64,000 nucleotides of DNA from Xylanibacter ruminicola Ga6B6 (lineage in GTDB: Bacteria; Bacteroidota; Bacteroidia; Bacteroidales; Bacteroidaceae). The notes beneath the pieces were generated by a model, which saw only the letters and a list, made by a program, of their open reading frames with translations, had not been told where the DNA came from and searched no databases. Of this stretch, positions 34,220-43,449 are shown piece by piece. Positions within the stretch are counted from its first letter, which is position 1; every line of letters starts with the position of its first letter. The stretch lies in contig NZ_JHXD01000006.1 in the NCBI RefSeq assembly GCF_000687715.1, positions 1 through 64,000 of the forward strand. Reading direction: 5' to 3'. The position numbers and the translations under genes were made by a program.

Positions 34220-34921
34220 ATGAAAAAGTTTTTTTCTATTGCGTTACTGGCTGTAGCAGCTATGAGCGTTAGTGCACAGAATGTGCAGTTGCATTATGAT
34301 TTTGGTCGTAATTTCTACTCTGATGAGGAATCAGGTCGCCAGAAGGTAACCATGACCCTCGAGCAGTTCAAGGCCGACCAGTGGGGTTCTTGGTTCTACT
34401 TCGTGGATATCGACTTTAGTCGTAAGTTCACCGAGGGTGCTTATGGTGAAATCTCTCGTGAGTTTAATATTGGTAAGAAAGGCTTTGCTGCCCATGTGGA
34501 GTATGATGGTGGATTGAATCGTTTCGGTTCGTTCCAGCAGGCAGGATTGATTGGTGCTGCGTGGAATGGTCATAACGCCGACTTCTCAAAGACCTATTCG
34601 GTGCAGTTGATGTATAAGCGTTTCTTTAAGAGTTACGACAATACCAGCGCCTATAATTCGGTACAGCTTACTGGTGTATGGGGTCTGAACTTTGCAAATA
34701 AGAAGGGTACCTTCTCTGGTTTCATTGATTTCTGGCGTGGCGAAAAGGCCAATGGACACGGTCAGCTGGTTCTGCTTACTGAGCCTCAGTTGTGGTACAA
34801 TGCTACCGAGCATTTCAGTGTAGGTACCGAGGTAGAGGTTAGCAACAACTTCATTTATAATACCTATAATGATAAGAAGTTCTTTATCAACCCAACGCTT
34901 GCAGTAAAGTGGAATTTCTAA
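34220..34921 (+). CDS. DUF5020 family outer-membrane protein
   Basis: A 233-residue protein with signal peptide (1-19, MSVSAQ). The mature chain is rich in barrel-type strands (GSWFYFVDIDFSR, GAYGEISREFNI, KGTFSGFIDFWRGEKANGHG) and ends LAVKWNF with a terminal Phe. It resembles DUF5020, related in shape to Tsx-type nucleoside channels; the substrate is unknown. A link with the upstream nucleotidase SurE (nucleoside release, then passage through a Tsx-like pore) is speculation. The gene ends in a strong terminator. Confidence 0.78.
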   Translation: MKKFFSIALLAVAAMSVSAQNVQLHYDFGRNFYSDEESGRQKVTMTLEQFKADQWGSWFYFVDIDFSRKFTEGAYGEISREFNIGKKGFAAHVEYDGGLNRFGSFQQAGLIGAAWNGHNADFSKTYSVQLMYKRFFKSYDNTSAYNSVQLTGVWGLNFANKKGTFSGFIDFWRGEKANGHGQLVLLTEPQLWYNATEHFSVGTEVEVSNNFIYNTYNDKKFFINPTLAVKWNF

Positions 34922-34949
34922 AATAAACACTTGAGTTATATTTTAGTAT

Positions 34950-34978
34950 GAGGCAATATAGTTATTGCCTCATTTTTT
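34950..34978 (+). terminator. Terminator of surE-lpxB-DUF5020
   Basis: A 9-bp stem (GAGGCAATA with TATTGCCTC) with a 4-base loop, followed by ATTTTTTAT. Confidence 0.85.
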
Positions 34979-35009
34979 ATTCTTTATTTTGCGAAATTCT
35001 GGCTAAAAA

Positions 35010-35041
35010 TTTGGAGGTGTAGAGTATTTTTCTTATATTTG
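35010..35041 (+). promoter_or_regulatory. Promoter of the small lipoprotein gene at 35083
   Basis: -33 TTTG at 35010-35013, 20-base spacer, -7 TATATTTG at 35034-35041. Leader of about 35 bases. Confidence 0.82.
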
Positions 35042-35082
35042 CCAACAAGAAGTACTACTATTAACCTAAGACAAGTTAGCCT

Positions 35083-35484
35083 ATGACGAAGAATTATTTA
35101 TATGTGATGGCCGCCGTGATGGCTTGTTTCGTGAGCTTAAGTATGACGGCATGCAGTGTGGATTATGATGGTAATGCCGAAAACGGTGCAGAATTGATTG
35201 GAACATGGGATGCCATCTGTGAGCAGTACTATGCCGACAACGCAGGCTACGGAATGCCTGGTCGTGCAAGCGGCTATTGGGTGATTACAGCCCGCACCAT
35301 CACTGAGTATCAGCAAGCAAATGCTATTGCCAGCACCACTGCTGGCTATACCTTTGACGGACGAAGGCTGACCATCGACGGGCGTACCGCCTGTGAGGTG
35401 GTAACATTAACCCGCCAGCAGATGCTGCTACGTAAACAGGTACAGCAGGGTGTGTATCAGGAAACGACCTTTAAACGTAGATAA
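35083..35484 (+). CDS. Small lipoprotein, lipocalin-like, function unknown
   Basis: A 133-residue lipoprotein with a lipobox near residue 24 (SMTACS). The mature part begins ELIGTWDAICEQYY and has a Gly-Thr-Trp start and strand pattern (YTFDGRRLTIDGRTACEVVT) like small lipocalin-type lipoproteins of Bacteroidales. No specific ligand can be inferred. It has its own promoter, and its stop lies 4 bases from the convergent stop of the giant gene. Confidence 0.75.
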   Translation: MTKNYLYVMAAVMACFVSLSMTACSVDYDGNAENGAELIGTWDAICEQYYADNAGYGMPGRASGYWVITARTITEYQQANAIASTTAGYTFDGRRLTIDGRTACEVVTLTRQQMLLRKQVQQGVYQETTFKRR

Positions 35485-35488
35485 TACT

Positions 35489-38400
35489 TTATTTAATCAC
35501 TATTTTCTTCTTGTTGTTAAAGTAGAGGCCTTTTTGTGAAGGCTTATTGATCTGTCGGCCATCCAGGGTGTACCACTTGTTATGCTGACTGCTCTGGCTT
35601 TGGTTGTCGACCTGAGTGTCCTCTATGTCTGTGAGAGCATTGTTTGCGGCAACCGTGATGATACCGCCTGATACCTTAGTAGCAGAGTTGGTAGATGCCA
35701 CAGTTTTGGCTTTAATATTGACATGTTTGATGCTTCCCATCAGCTTACTGCGCTTGTTTACACGCGTGCTTCGCATTCTGGTAGATGCACCTGGCTTCTT
35801 TACCAGATACAGCCAGCAGAGTGTGGCGTCGTCTAACTGGTAAGGAACATCGGCATTGGGTTGTGTGATGATATAATCTGCCACCTTTACGGCATCATTA
35901 TTTCCAATCTTAAGATGGAACCCGTAACCATCCTCAACTTCTTGGGCGATTTTGATGGTTCCCTCGCCACCTTGTACTATAAACGTGAGTCCGATAAATC
36001 TGTTGGCATAGTCGTCGCTACCCACAATGAGTGTGCTGTTGGCAACATCATTCGCAACCTGAGTAACGACCTCGTCGGTCATGGTGGTTACGATGCCGAT
36101 ATCATTGTATTCTGGATCATAACCCTGACCTTCGGTATCATTGTTCAGGGTGTACAGAATATTGTTGATAGCGTTGTTTGTCAGATCGATAGTAGCAGTG
36201 GTGCCGTCGGGATATGTTACTGTAAAGTCGTCGGGATTCAACTCGTCTGGTTCGTCGCCCGTCAGTGGGTTCAGTACCACGCCGATTGTCAGCGTGCTGA
36301 CTACTGCACCGTTGCCGTTAACCATCTTACCGTCTTTGTATGTGGCATCCTCGGGTGCCAGGACTTGCAGACCGAATTCATAGCCGACGCTTGCAAATCC
36401 GCTGATGGCACTCTCGCCCTCGGTGTTCTCTATGGTCAGCTTGCCTGGGAAGTTGCTGTCGCAGGTGAACAGCACTTTTCCTGTGTTGGCGCTATTGCCC
36501 TGATTATTGAAGACAACCTTCTTCAGTTTGTTATCCTGGCTCAGGTGTATATTCAGCTCTGGCAGGGTACTCTCGATGGTAAGACCTTCGTTTGAGCCGA
36601 TAATCAGCAGCGTGTTCTTTTCGGGGTTGAACAACATACTTGGAGACACCCTCTTATGGTCGCCATCGTCGGTTCCGTCATCACCAAAGATATCGGTATA
36701 GTTGTCCTCGTTCACCTCGGTGTCGCCAATCTTTACGCCGTAGCTCTTGGCTTTGCCGCGAGTTACTGTCAGTACATATTGTGCCTCGCTGTCGGCGTAG
36801 TTTATGTTGTTTGCTGAAGTGGCCTTGATGGTTGTCTGACCAATGCCGGTGAGGCTGACGGCGCCTGTAGCGCTTACCGTAGCCACTGCGGTGTTGCTGC
36901 TGCTATAGGTGATGTCCAACCCATGAGGATTGCTGAGACTTGGTGCTGTCCATCCGTCGCCATTCAGCTCTGCCGAGGCTGTAGCAGCAGAGTAAGCCAA
37001 TCCGCCTGCAGCTTTGCTGATTTCAACTGTTTTACTACCGGTTACAGGGGTGTAGTTTTCCTTCGATACCTGATAGTAAACCTGGTATGTGCCAGCATCG
37101 GTGAATGTGGGTGATGCTGTAAGGTCGTATGTGCCCTCCTGGGTTCCATACATCACAGTTGCGCCCTCAGGGGCTGCAACAGTTATACCATGGGCCTTTC
37201 CATCGTATGCGCCTTCGTAACCCGATGCAGTAACAGTCATCGTTGCCGGGGAGATGGTGAAGGTGTTCGTGGCTTCGGCACCGTTATAGTTGGTGGTCTC
37301 GGCTATAGTTACCATCACGATATGCGTTCCTAAAGCTGTTGGCACTTCTGTTGTGAAGACTTCAGATCCTTCACCCTTATAGGTGATTGTTTCTTTGCCA
37401 TTGCCGGTATTGCCCTTCACTTCGGGTGTGTTTGGTGTTGAATCATAGGGCCAGCCCTCAAGCGTGATAGTTGGGGTGATGTCGGCCTTGATGATTTCTA
37501 CTGTTGCACTATCTGCAATGGTGATGTAGTTGATATGTTCTACCTGGTAGTGAATCCAATATGTGCCAGCGTCGGTGTAGGTTGGCGATTCTGTAAGGTC
37601 GTATGTGCCCTTTTTAATACCGTATTTTACGGTAGCGCCCTCTGGAGCTGAGACACTGATGCCGTGTGCCTTTGCATCGTATGTTCCTTCGTAACCTGTA
37701 GCAGTAACGCCAGTTGCTGTTCCTGCTGCAACATTGAGTGTGTAGGTAGCTGTAGTAGCCTCGTAGTTGTTATTACCTGCAAAGCTGACAGTGATTATTG
37801 TCTCGCCTACGCCAATAATGTTGATGGTTCCGTCAGTTATGGTAGCCACCTGTGTGTTGGATGAACTCGTAGCTGTAACAGTTAATCCCTCTGGACATGT
37901 GGTTGGGGTAGGTGGCGTGAATGTTTCGCCGAAAGCGATGGAGTAGCTCTCCTCATCGAATGTAATAGATGGGGTAGCTTTTGAAATAGTGAATGCTGCC
38001 TCTTTGGAGCCAGTGTAGTTTCCTTTGGCTGTAGCAATGGCTTTATATGTACTAGCATTGATAATTTCGTTTGCAGCAATGTCTTCCTCACTTTCGCCTA
38101 CAACTTTTTTGTAGGTAACGTCGTAGTCGGTACCCTCTGTTAGGATGGTTGCATTACCAGTAGATCCGCCAGAACCAGTGCTACCATCAGACTCAAATTT
38201 AATTGTAACGCTTGGTTTTTTAACATTTCCATCGTAGGCAAACTCTGTCTCTGATAGTGTTATTGTTGCCTCTGCCAATGATTTTGCAATAATGGAGAAA
38301 GTTAGTGTTATTGTTCCTGTATAATACCCCTTACCAGTGATTATTGCTGTTGGTGCCTTCTCATCAGTAGAAGTGGCTACATATGTATTGTTGCTATATA

Positions 38401-41245
38401 TTACTGTATAATCACCTGTGTCTTCTGGTGTCGCTGCTTGAGCCAAATTCTTGTCTCCATCCTTCATCGTGACTGCAGGTGTTAGAGTTTCTCCGGTGTA
38501 TGTAGCATCTGTTATCGTAGCAGTAATGCTTGAGTGCGTCAGGTCCTTATAAACCGTCAGTGTATAGCTAACTGTTTGCGATAAGTACGTGTCTGTTTGT
38601 GCTGTGGTAGCGCTAATTGTAGCCTCTCCAATTCCAATAACAGTTACTTCGCCAGATTCATTTATCGTGGCTACATTTTCGTTATTGCTACTATATGTTA
38701 CCTCTAGGTCTGATGCATCTTGTAGAGTGGGGAGGGTTGGATTATCTGCAGTTCCTATCGTGTATTGCGCAGTTTCTGCAGTGAAACTCACTCCGGGATT
38801 CTGTCTGATTACGTATTGTGCTTCAACGATGTCGCTCTTTATCTTTTTGCCAGAGTCTCCGTCGATAACATAGAATGATATCTTTGTAGATTCAGAAACC
38901 GTAATTGGGGTCTCGTCATTATAGCGAATAGAGTCATTCTTGTTGTCGTTCAAATAGTACCAGATTTGTGGAACCTGAATGTTTTCATTTAAATCTGATA
39001 TATATGCTTCTGTTGTGTTTTGCGTTAGACCTGTGATAGATACTCGCTGAGGCTCATTATATATTTCCTCTGCTGATAATGAAAAAACAGGCTTTGTGAT
39101 GACTTTCGGATAGAAATGGCTCGCAAATTGGTAATTCCTGCTTGCTTCAGTGTCCCCTCCTGGATATACAGCATAACAACGGATGGCATACGAATTGTCA
39201 CTGGCTGCAAGTGTGAAGGTGCCGTCTTCAGTCTTAACAGGTGTACTTGCACCTATCATATTGGCATAATAGAGATTAAAACCCTCTGCCTCTTCTTTTT
39301 GAGTCATCTTGAATACATGGTCGGGGAAATATAGACCATGCTCGGGCTCGTCAATCTCTACATGAGGAATGAATAGGGCCACAACTTTAGGTAATGATGA
39401 ATTGGTTGCATCGTCTCGTAGACAAAGACCGCTGTTGTATACTACATTACCTTCTGAGAAACCGCTAATGGGCGTATCAACACTATACCAGAAATTCAAT
39501 TTCGCGGCACCACGATTCTCCTGTGCTGATGTGAAGATCAATCTGCAGTTGTCTCCCTGCGCTCTGATACTACCAGAGGTCTCGCTTTCGCCAATCAGGT
39601 CGATGGTTAATTCCTCAACTGAGCTGATGATGCCATCGCTGTTGATCTTGGCGTTATTCAGAGTGAGAATGCTATTCCCGTTTTCCTGTTTGAACGAGAC
39701 CTTACCTTTGTTTTGACTGTCTTCTGAAAGTACATCTGAAGCATTGTAACTAGAAACAGCTACACCGCTTACCTTTAGCCTATAATCATCAGCAATCACT
39801 AACGATTCAACAACGTTATCTGATGATGATATGTAATGTAATCCGTTCTCTTCATCTATCTCCAATTCATCAGCAGCTATGGCAATCAAATCATTACCAT
39901 CTTCATTATTCACACCATTTACACCTTGGATGCTTTTGAAACCGTCAATGACAGTTTCACCGGGTGATGATATTCTTAGTGAGCATGGCATGTCATCACC
40001 CTTCCCGAAAACAAGAGTTGAGCGAATGTCACTATTTTGGCGAATAGGTGATACACCATTGTAGCTCTCAATGACATTGTTGCCGATAATACTGATGGTC
40101 AATGGATCGGTGCCTGAGTACTCTATGCATGGAGCCTCCATTGTGGGAGCATCAGGTTCACTGCCATTCCCCATAGTTATTGTAGCGTTATTCAGTGTTA
40201 GCGTGTGTTCGTCGTTGTTGTAACTTACCCTACCGTCACCAAGTACATCGTCCTTGTTTGCTTCGGAAACGAAAGTTCCGGCTATCATGATGTTGTAACA
40301 TGGGGCATTAGCTATCGTAACAGTCTTTATGTTACTAGTCCATTCTGTAAAATTCTCAGGACTACTTACTTGTAGTGGATTCTTGAGTATAACTTGCGAA
40401 AAACCGCTAATAACGCCGCCTTCGCTCTCAGAGTCACTCAATGATAAACTCACATTGCTATTATACCCTATATCAAAGGTAAGATTGCCAGAAAGAACAT
40501 CTACGGTAGGTTCGAATGAAATCGATTTCATCCGTTGGCCTTCGCCCTCAATGATGATTGTTAGATTCGGCAGACTACTTTTAATTGTAAATGAATCGTA
40601 ATAACCACCATAAGTTAAAACGGCTGATTCTCTGTCGTATGATACTCCACTATAAAATAATGTTGCATCTGTTACTTGGTGACTATCTAGCCAAAGGGGG
40701 TACTTTTTGTTTAGTTTTAAGTCGGTATAATTGTCAGCGCTATTATATTCTACCATCCAGTTGCATTTTTCATCTGATCCATCTGCAACTTCTTCGGTTA
40801 TGGCAGGTGCCTCCATCCAATTGTCTGCTATGTAATATTTAGAAGTTGAACCAATAATACGTAGTTTTCCTGGGTTGTCTGCGTCTGTTTCGAATGATAG
40901 CGTGCTGTCATAGTTACCTGTAAACATAAACATGTCGTTGCTAGTGCGATACATGGTGTTCTCGCCTACAAAACGTACTACCAGATTATTCTCTGCAGTG
41001 ATATTACCATTTATTGTGGCATTATTTAGTGTTAGTGTGGCAGGTAAGTCGTCTGTTGCTGGGGTGAAAGATACTGTTCCATCACCGAGGATATTTGTGG
41101 CATTTGCACTTGTGACTTCTGTGCCTCCTACTGTTAGACCATATGTAGTGATGTCTTCTGCCCGGAGGGTGGTGGGCATGATGGTTATTACTAGGAAGAT
41201 AATACTCCTTGTTAATGTCTGCAGGCTAAGTAATTGTTTTGTCAT
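35489..41245 (-). CDS. Giant repeat-containing surface protein
   Basis: A 1918-residue exported protein (signal peptide about 1-29). At least four copies of a module reading YGLTVGGTEVTSANATNILG, then GTVSF and LTLNNATI, are visible (near residues 35, 320, 500 and 1500). Between them lie three BIG2 Ig-like domains (hallmark VTYSSNNENVATINESGEVT) and two near-identical ~75-residue MBG-type modules (GYEGTYDAKAHGISVSAPEG). The C-terminus is YTLDGRQINKPSQKGLYFNN followed by KKKIVIK, the same type of tail as in the 376-residue protein at 9382-10512. It is likely an adhesin or surface scaffold; no catalytic domain is visible. The N-terminal half is more AT-rich than its neighbours. Confidence 0.75.
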   Translation of the reverse strand: MTKQLLSLQTLTRSIIFLVITIMPTTLRAEDITTYGLTVGGTEVTSANATNILGDGTVSFTPATDDLPATLTLNNATINGNITAENNLVVRFVGENTMYRTSNDMFMFTGNYDSTLSFETDADNPGKLRIIGSTSKYYIADNWMEAPAITEEVADGSDEKCNWMVEYNSADNYTDLKLNKKYPLWLDSHQVTDATLFYSGVSYDRESAVLTYGGYYDSFTIKSSLPNLTIIIEGEGQRMKSISFEPTVDVLSGNLTFDIGYNSNVSLSLSDSESEGGVISGFSQVILKNPLQVSSPENFTEWTSNIKTVTIANAPCYNIMIAGTFVSEANKDDVLGDGRVSYNNDEHTLTLNNATITMGNGSEPDAPTMEAPCIEYSGTDPLTISIIGNNVIESYNGVSPIRQNSDIRSTLVFGKGDDMPCSLRISSPGETVIDGFKSIQGVNGVNNEDGNDLIAIAADELEIDEENGLHYISSSDNVVESLVIADDYRLKVSGVAVSSYNASDVLSEDSQNKGKVSFKQENGNSILTLNNAKINSDGIISSVEELTIDLIGESETSGSIRAQGDNCRLIFTSAQENRGAAKLNFWYSVDTPISGFSEGNVVYNSGLCLRDDATNSSLPKVVALFIPHVEIDEPEHGLYFPDHVFKMTQKEEAEGFNLYYANMIGASTPVKTEDGTFTLAASDNSYAIRCYAVYPGGDTEASRNYQFASHFYPKVITKPVFSLSAEEIYNEPQRVSITGLTQNTTEAYISDLNENIQVPQIWYYLNDNKNDSIRYNDETPITVSESTKISFYVIDGDSGKKIKSDIVEAQYVIRQNPGVSFTAETAQYTIGTADNPTLPTLQDASDLEVTYSSNNENVATINESGEVTVIGIGEATISATTAQTDTYLSQTVSYTLTVYKDLTHSSITATITDATYTGETLTPAVTMKDGDKNLAQAATPEDTGDYTVIYSNNTYVATSTDEKAPTAIITGKGYYTGTITLTFSIIAKSLAEATITLSETEFAYDGNVKKPSVTIKFESDGSTGSGGSTGNATILTEGTDYDVTYKKVVGESEEDIAANEIINASTYKAIATAKGNYTGSKEAAFTISKATPSITFDEESYSIAFGETFTPPTPTTCPEGLTVTATSSSNTQVATITDGTINIIGVGETIITVSFAGNNNYEATTATYTLNVAAGTATGVTATGYEGTYDAKAHGISVSAPEGATVKYGIKKGTYDLTESPTYTDAGTYWIHYQVEHINYITIADSATVEIIKADITPTITLEGWPYDSTPNTPEVKGNTGNGKETITYKGEGSEVFTTEVPTALGTHIVMVTIAETTNYNGAEATNTFTISPATMTVTASGYEGAYDGKAHGITVAAPEGATVMYGTQEGTYDLTASPTFTDAGTYQVYYQVSKENYTPVTGSKTVEISKAAGGLAYSAATASAELNGDGWTAPSLSNPHGLDITYSSSNTAVATVSATGAVSLTGIGQTTIKATSANNINYADSEAQYVLTVTRGKAKSYGVKIGDTEVNEDNYTDIFGDDGTDDGDHKRVSPSMLFNPEKNTLLIIGSNEGLTIESTLPELNIHLSQDNKLKKVVFNNQGNSANTGKVLFTCDSNFPGKLTIENTEGESAISGFASVGYEFGLQVLAPEDATYKDGKMVNGNGAVVSTLTIGVVLNPLTGDEPDELNPDDFTVTYPDGTTATIDLTNNAINNILYTLNNDTEGQGYDPEYNDIGIVTTMTDEVVTQVANDVANSTLIVGSDDYANRFIGLTFIVQGGEGTIKIAQEVEDGYGFHLKIGNNDAVKVADYIITQPNADVPYQLDDATLCWLYLVKKPGASTRMRSTRVNKRSKLMGSIKHVNIKAKTVASTNSATKVSGGIITVAANNALTDIEDTQVDNQSQSSQHNKWYTLDGRQINKPSQKGLYFNNKKKIVIK
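37012..37714 (-). repeat. Direct repeat of ~230 bases (474-base spacing) inside the giant gene
   Basis: The stretches about 37012-37240 and 37486-37714 are similar at the DNA level; for example AAGGTCGTATGTGCCC occurs at 37121 and again at 37595. They encode the two MBG-type modules. An offset of 474 bases is 158 codons, so gain or loss by recombination would keep the frame. Confidence 0.7.
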
Positions 41246-41290
41246 GATGGGTCAATTTATTAATGTTATATAGATTAATAGGAATAGGTG

Positions 41291-43363
41291 TTAACTTTTA
41301 ACCGTGAAGCATAGCATCGTGAGGTCGTCGTTAGGCTCGGCGCCTTCGCGGTGCTTTTCTACTTCGGCTTTCAGGTACTCGATGGTCTCCTTTGCCGATT
41401 CGAAATGGTGAGTAGCCATGATGTCGAGCAGGTGATCATCACCAAACTGATCTTTCTCGTTGTTTTCGGCCTCGTTGAGTCCGTCGGTATAGATGAACAG
41501 TTGACGACCACGGATATCGGCTATCTCTTCGCCTTCGTAATCCAGACCAGGGAACAGACCGATAGGTGCGTTGGGAATCATCTCTATGAACTCGGTGCCG
41601 AGTATCGGTGGGTTGTGGCCGGCGTTACAGAATTGCAGGTGGCCTGTGGTGATGTCGACAACGCCAAGGAACATGGTGACGAACATGCCCTGCTCGTTGT
41701 CGTCGCCCGAGAGGGCATCGTTCATGCGGGTGGCTATCTCGGCAGGCTGCATTTGTTGGGCTGCCAGAGTTCTGAATAGTCGTGTGGCTTGGGCCATGAA
41801 GAGTGAAGCGGGCACTCCCTTTCCTGAAACATCGCCAAGAGCGAAGTATAACTTATCGGGCGCATCGTCGCGAATCATGAAGTTATACAGGTCGCCACCC
41901 ACCTCCTTGGCAGGTGTCATAGAACCGTAGATATCGAGGTCGGGACGATCGGGGAAGGTGCTGGGCACCATCGACATCTGTATATTACGTGCGATACGGA
42001 GGTCGCTCTCTATACGCTCCTTGGCAATGGTTGTCTCTTCCAGCTGGTCGTAGGCGGTGAGTAGCTCCTGGTGGGTGGTTTCAAGTTGCTGGTGTGCAAT
42101 CTTTAAGCGGCGTGCTGAGCGCAGACGGAAATAGATGAATATGCTTAATGCCAGTACAATGATAGTGGCAATGGTGATGATGCTGAGTCGCTGTTGGCGG
42201 GCACGCTCTTCGGCTTGTTGGAGTTTCAGTTCGTCGACATGAAACTTGGTGCTCATCTCGGCCAGCTTATTCTTGGTGTCGTTGGCATTGACAGAGTCGC
42301 TGATGTTATATATGGATTGATACATCTGTGCTGCCTCACGGAACCGGCCCAGTTTCTCGAATATCTCGGCACGTTGCTTGCGAACGCGGATGATTTCGGC
42401 AGGATCGCTGCTCTCGTCGAGGAGTTGGAGACGTTGGCTGTTGAATGCCAGTGCTTCGTTGTACAGATGCTGCCGCTTGTACAGTTCTGCGCTGAAAAAG
42501 AGCCACATGTTACTCAGGTTATAGTCGTCGGAAGCGTTTTTCTGTACCTCATCGAGCATCTTGGTGGCTTCGGCATAGTGGCCTAATCCCAACTCGGCTT
42601 GCGCGCGCGACATATAGTAATAGCCCCAAGCCATGCTGGCGTCGGCATCTGTATTGTTATATTGCTCTTTCAGGAAATCTCGCCATTGATTGTTCAGTGT
42701 GTTCATGGCGTTGTAGCGTTTGAGGATATCGAGAACCTCTGAGTAATAACCGAATATTTCGGCGAGTTGTGTAGGTTCCGGGGTGAACCCAGTCAGAATG
42801 CTGACGCTCTTCTGATAGGCATTCGCAGCCTCTTCGTGGTTGCGCATCATGGCGTAGACCAATCCCAGTGCGAAGTGACCTAATCCTATGCCATACTGGT
42901 TGTTGTGCAGCTCGGCATCGGTAATCATCTTCTTGGCTTCGTCCATTCCCATGATGGTCTTGCCGTCGAAGTTGTAAGTCTCGATAAGTATTAACCATAT
43001 TTCATAGTAGGTGTCCCAGATGTTGGCGGTTTCTAAGAAACGTAGCGTATTTGGTGTCTGCTCGTAGATGGAGTCGTTAAGGTCGTTGTTGTAGAATAGC
43101 TTGATTTTCATGGATCTGGCCATACCTTCTTTCTCGCGGTCGCCCTGATGATGGGCTTCGGCAATGAGGTCGTTGATGCAGCGTTGCTGATAGACGATAT
43201 CATTGGAAGACAGACTGGAAAGATAAAGCTCAAAGTAGGCGTCTATCAGTTCCTGACCTTTCAGTTGAGGTAGTCTTTGACGAAGCTCACTGGTTTTATC
43301 GGCCTGCACCGTAGTGACGGCGAGACAAAACAAGAGGTAGGTAAGTAGACGTCGTAGGTTCAT
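41291..43363 (-). CDS. TPR sensor with SpoIIE/PP2C phosphatase domain (RsbU-like)
   Basis: A 690-residue membrane protein. Signal peptide about 1-21, then TPR-like helical repeats in the periplasm (about 30-370; e.g. NQYGIGLGHFALGLVYAMMR), a transmembrane helix near 395-412 (IITIATIIVLALSIFIYFRL), a coiled coil, and a cytoplasmic SpoIIE-type PP2C domain (about 455-690) with DIYGSMTPAKEVGGDLYNF, LYFALGDVSGKGVPASLFMA and NAGHNPPIL. The metal-binding Asp residues are present. It would dephosphorylate a STAS protein; one is encoded at 44374-44685. It is downstream of the other partner-switching genes but separated by a terminator. Confidence 0.9.
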   Translation of the reverse strand: MNLRRLLTYLLFCLAVTTVQADKTSELRQRLPQLKGQELIDAYFELYLSSLSSNDIVYQQRCINDLIAEAHHQGDREKEGMARSMKIKLFYNNDLNDSIYEQTPNTLRFLETANIWDTYYEIWLILIETYNFDGKTIMGMDEAKKMITDAELHNNQYGIGLGHFALGLVYAMMRNHEEAANAYQKSVSILTGFTPEPTQLAEIFGYYSEVLDILKRYNAMNTLNNQWRDFLKEQYNNTDADASMAWGYYYMSRAQAELGLGHYAEATKMLDEVQKNASDDYNLSNMWLFFSAELYKRQHLYNEALAFNSQRLQLLDESSDPAEIIRVRKQRAEIFEKLGRFREAAQMYQSIYNISDSVNANDTKNKLAEMSTKFHVDELKLQQAEERARQQRLSIITIATIIVLALSIFIYFRLRSARRLKIAHQQLETTHQELLTAYDQLEETTIAKERIESDLRIARNIQMSMVPSTFPDRPDLDIYGSMTPAKEVGGDLYNFMIRDDAPDKLYFALGDVSGKGVPASLFMAQATRLFRTLAAQQMQPAEIATRMNDALSGDDNEQGMFVTMFLGVVDITTGHLQFCNAGHNPPILGTEFIEMIPNAPIGLFPGLDYEGEEIADIRGRQLFIYTDGLNEAENNEKDQFGDDHLLDIMATHHFESAKETIEYLKAEVEKHREGAEPNDDLTMLCFTVKS

Positions 43364-43413
43364 AGGTATAGGTGGCGATTTTTTTGGTTTACACCAATAT
43401 TAGATACAATAAA

Positions 43414-43436
43414 CCCCTCCATAGTTAGTGGAGGGG
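43414..43436 (-). terminator. Terminator after the ATPase gene of the signalling cluster
   Basis: An 8-bp stem (CCCCTCCA with TGGAGGGG) and a 7-base loop, followed on the minus strand by TTTATTG. It lies 14 bases after the stop of the gene at 43450-44370, so the phosphatase gene downstream may depend on read-through or its own promoter. Confidence 0.75.
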
Positions 43437-43449
43437 CTGTATGTTATGA

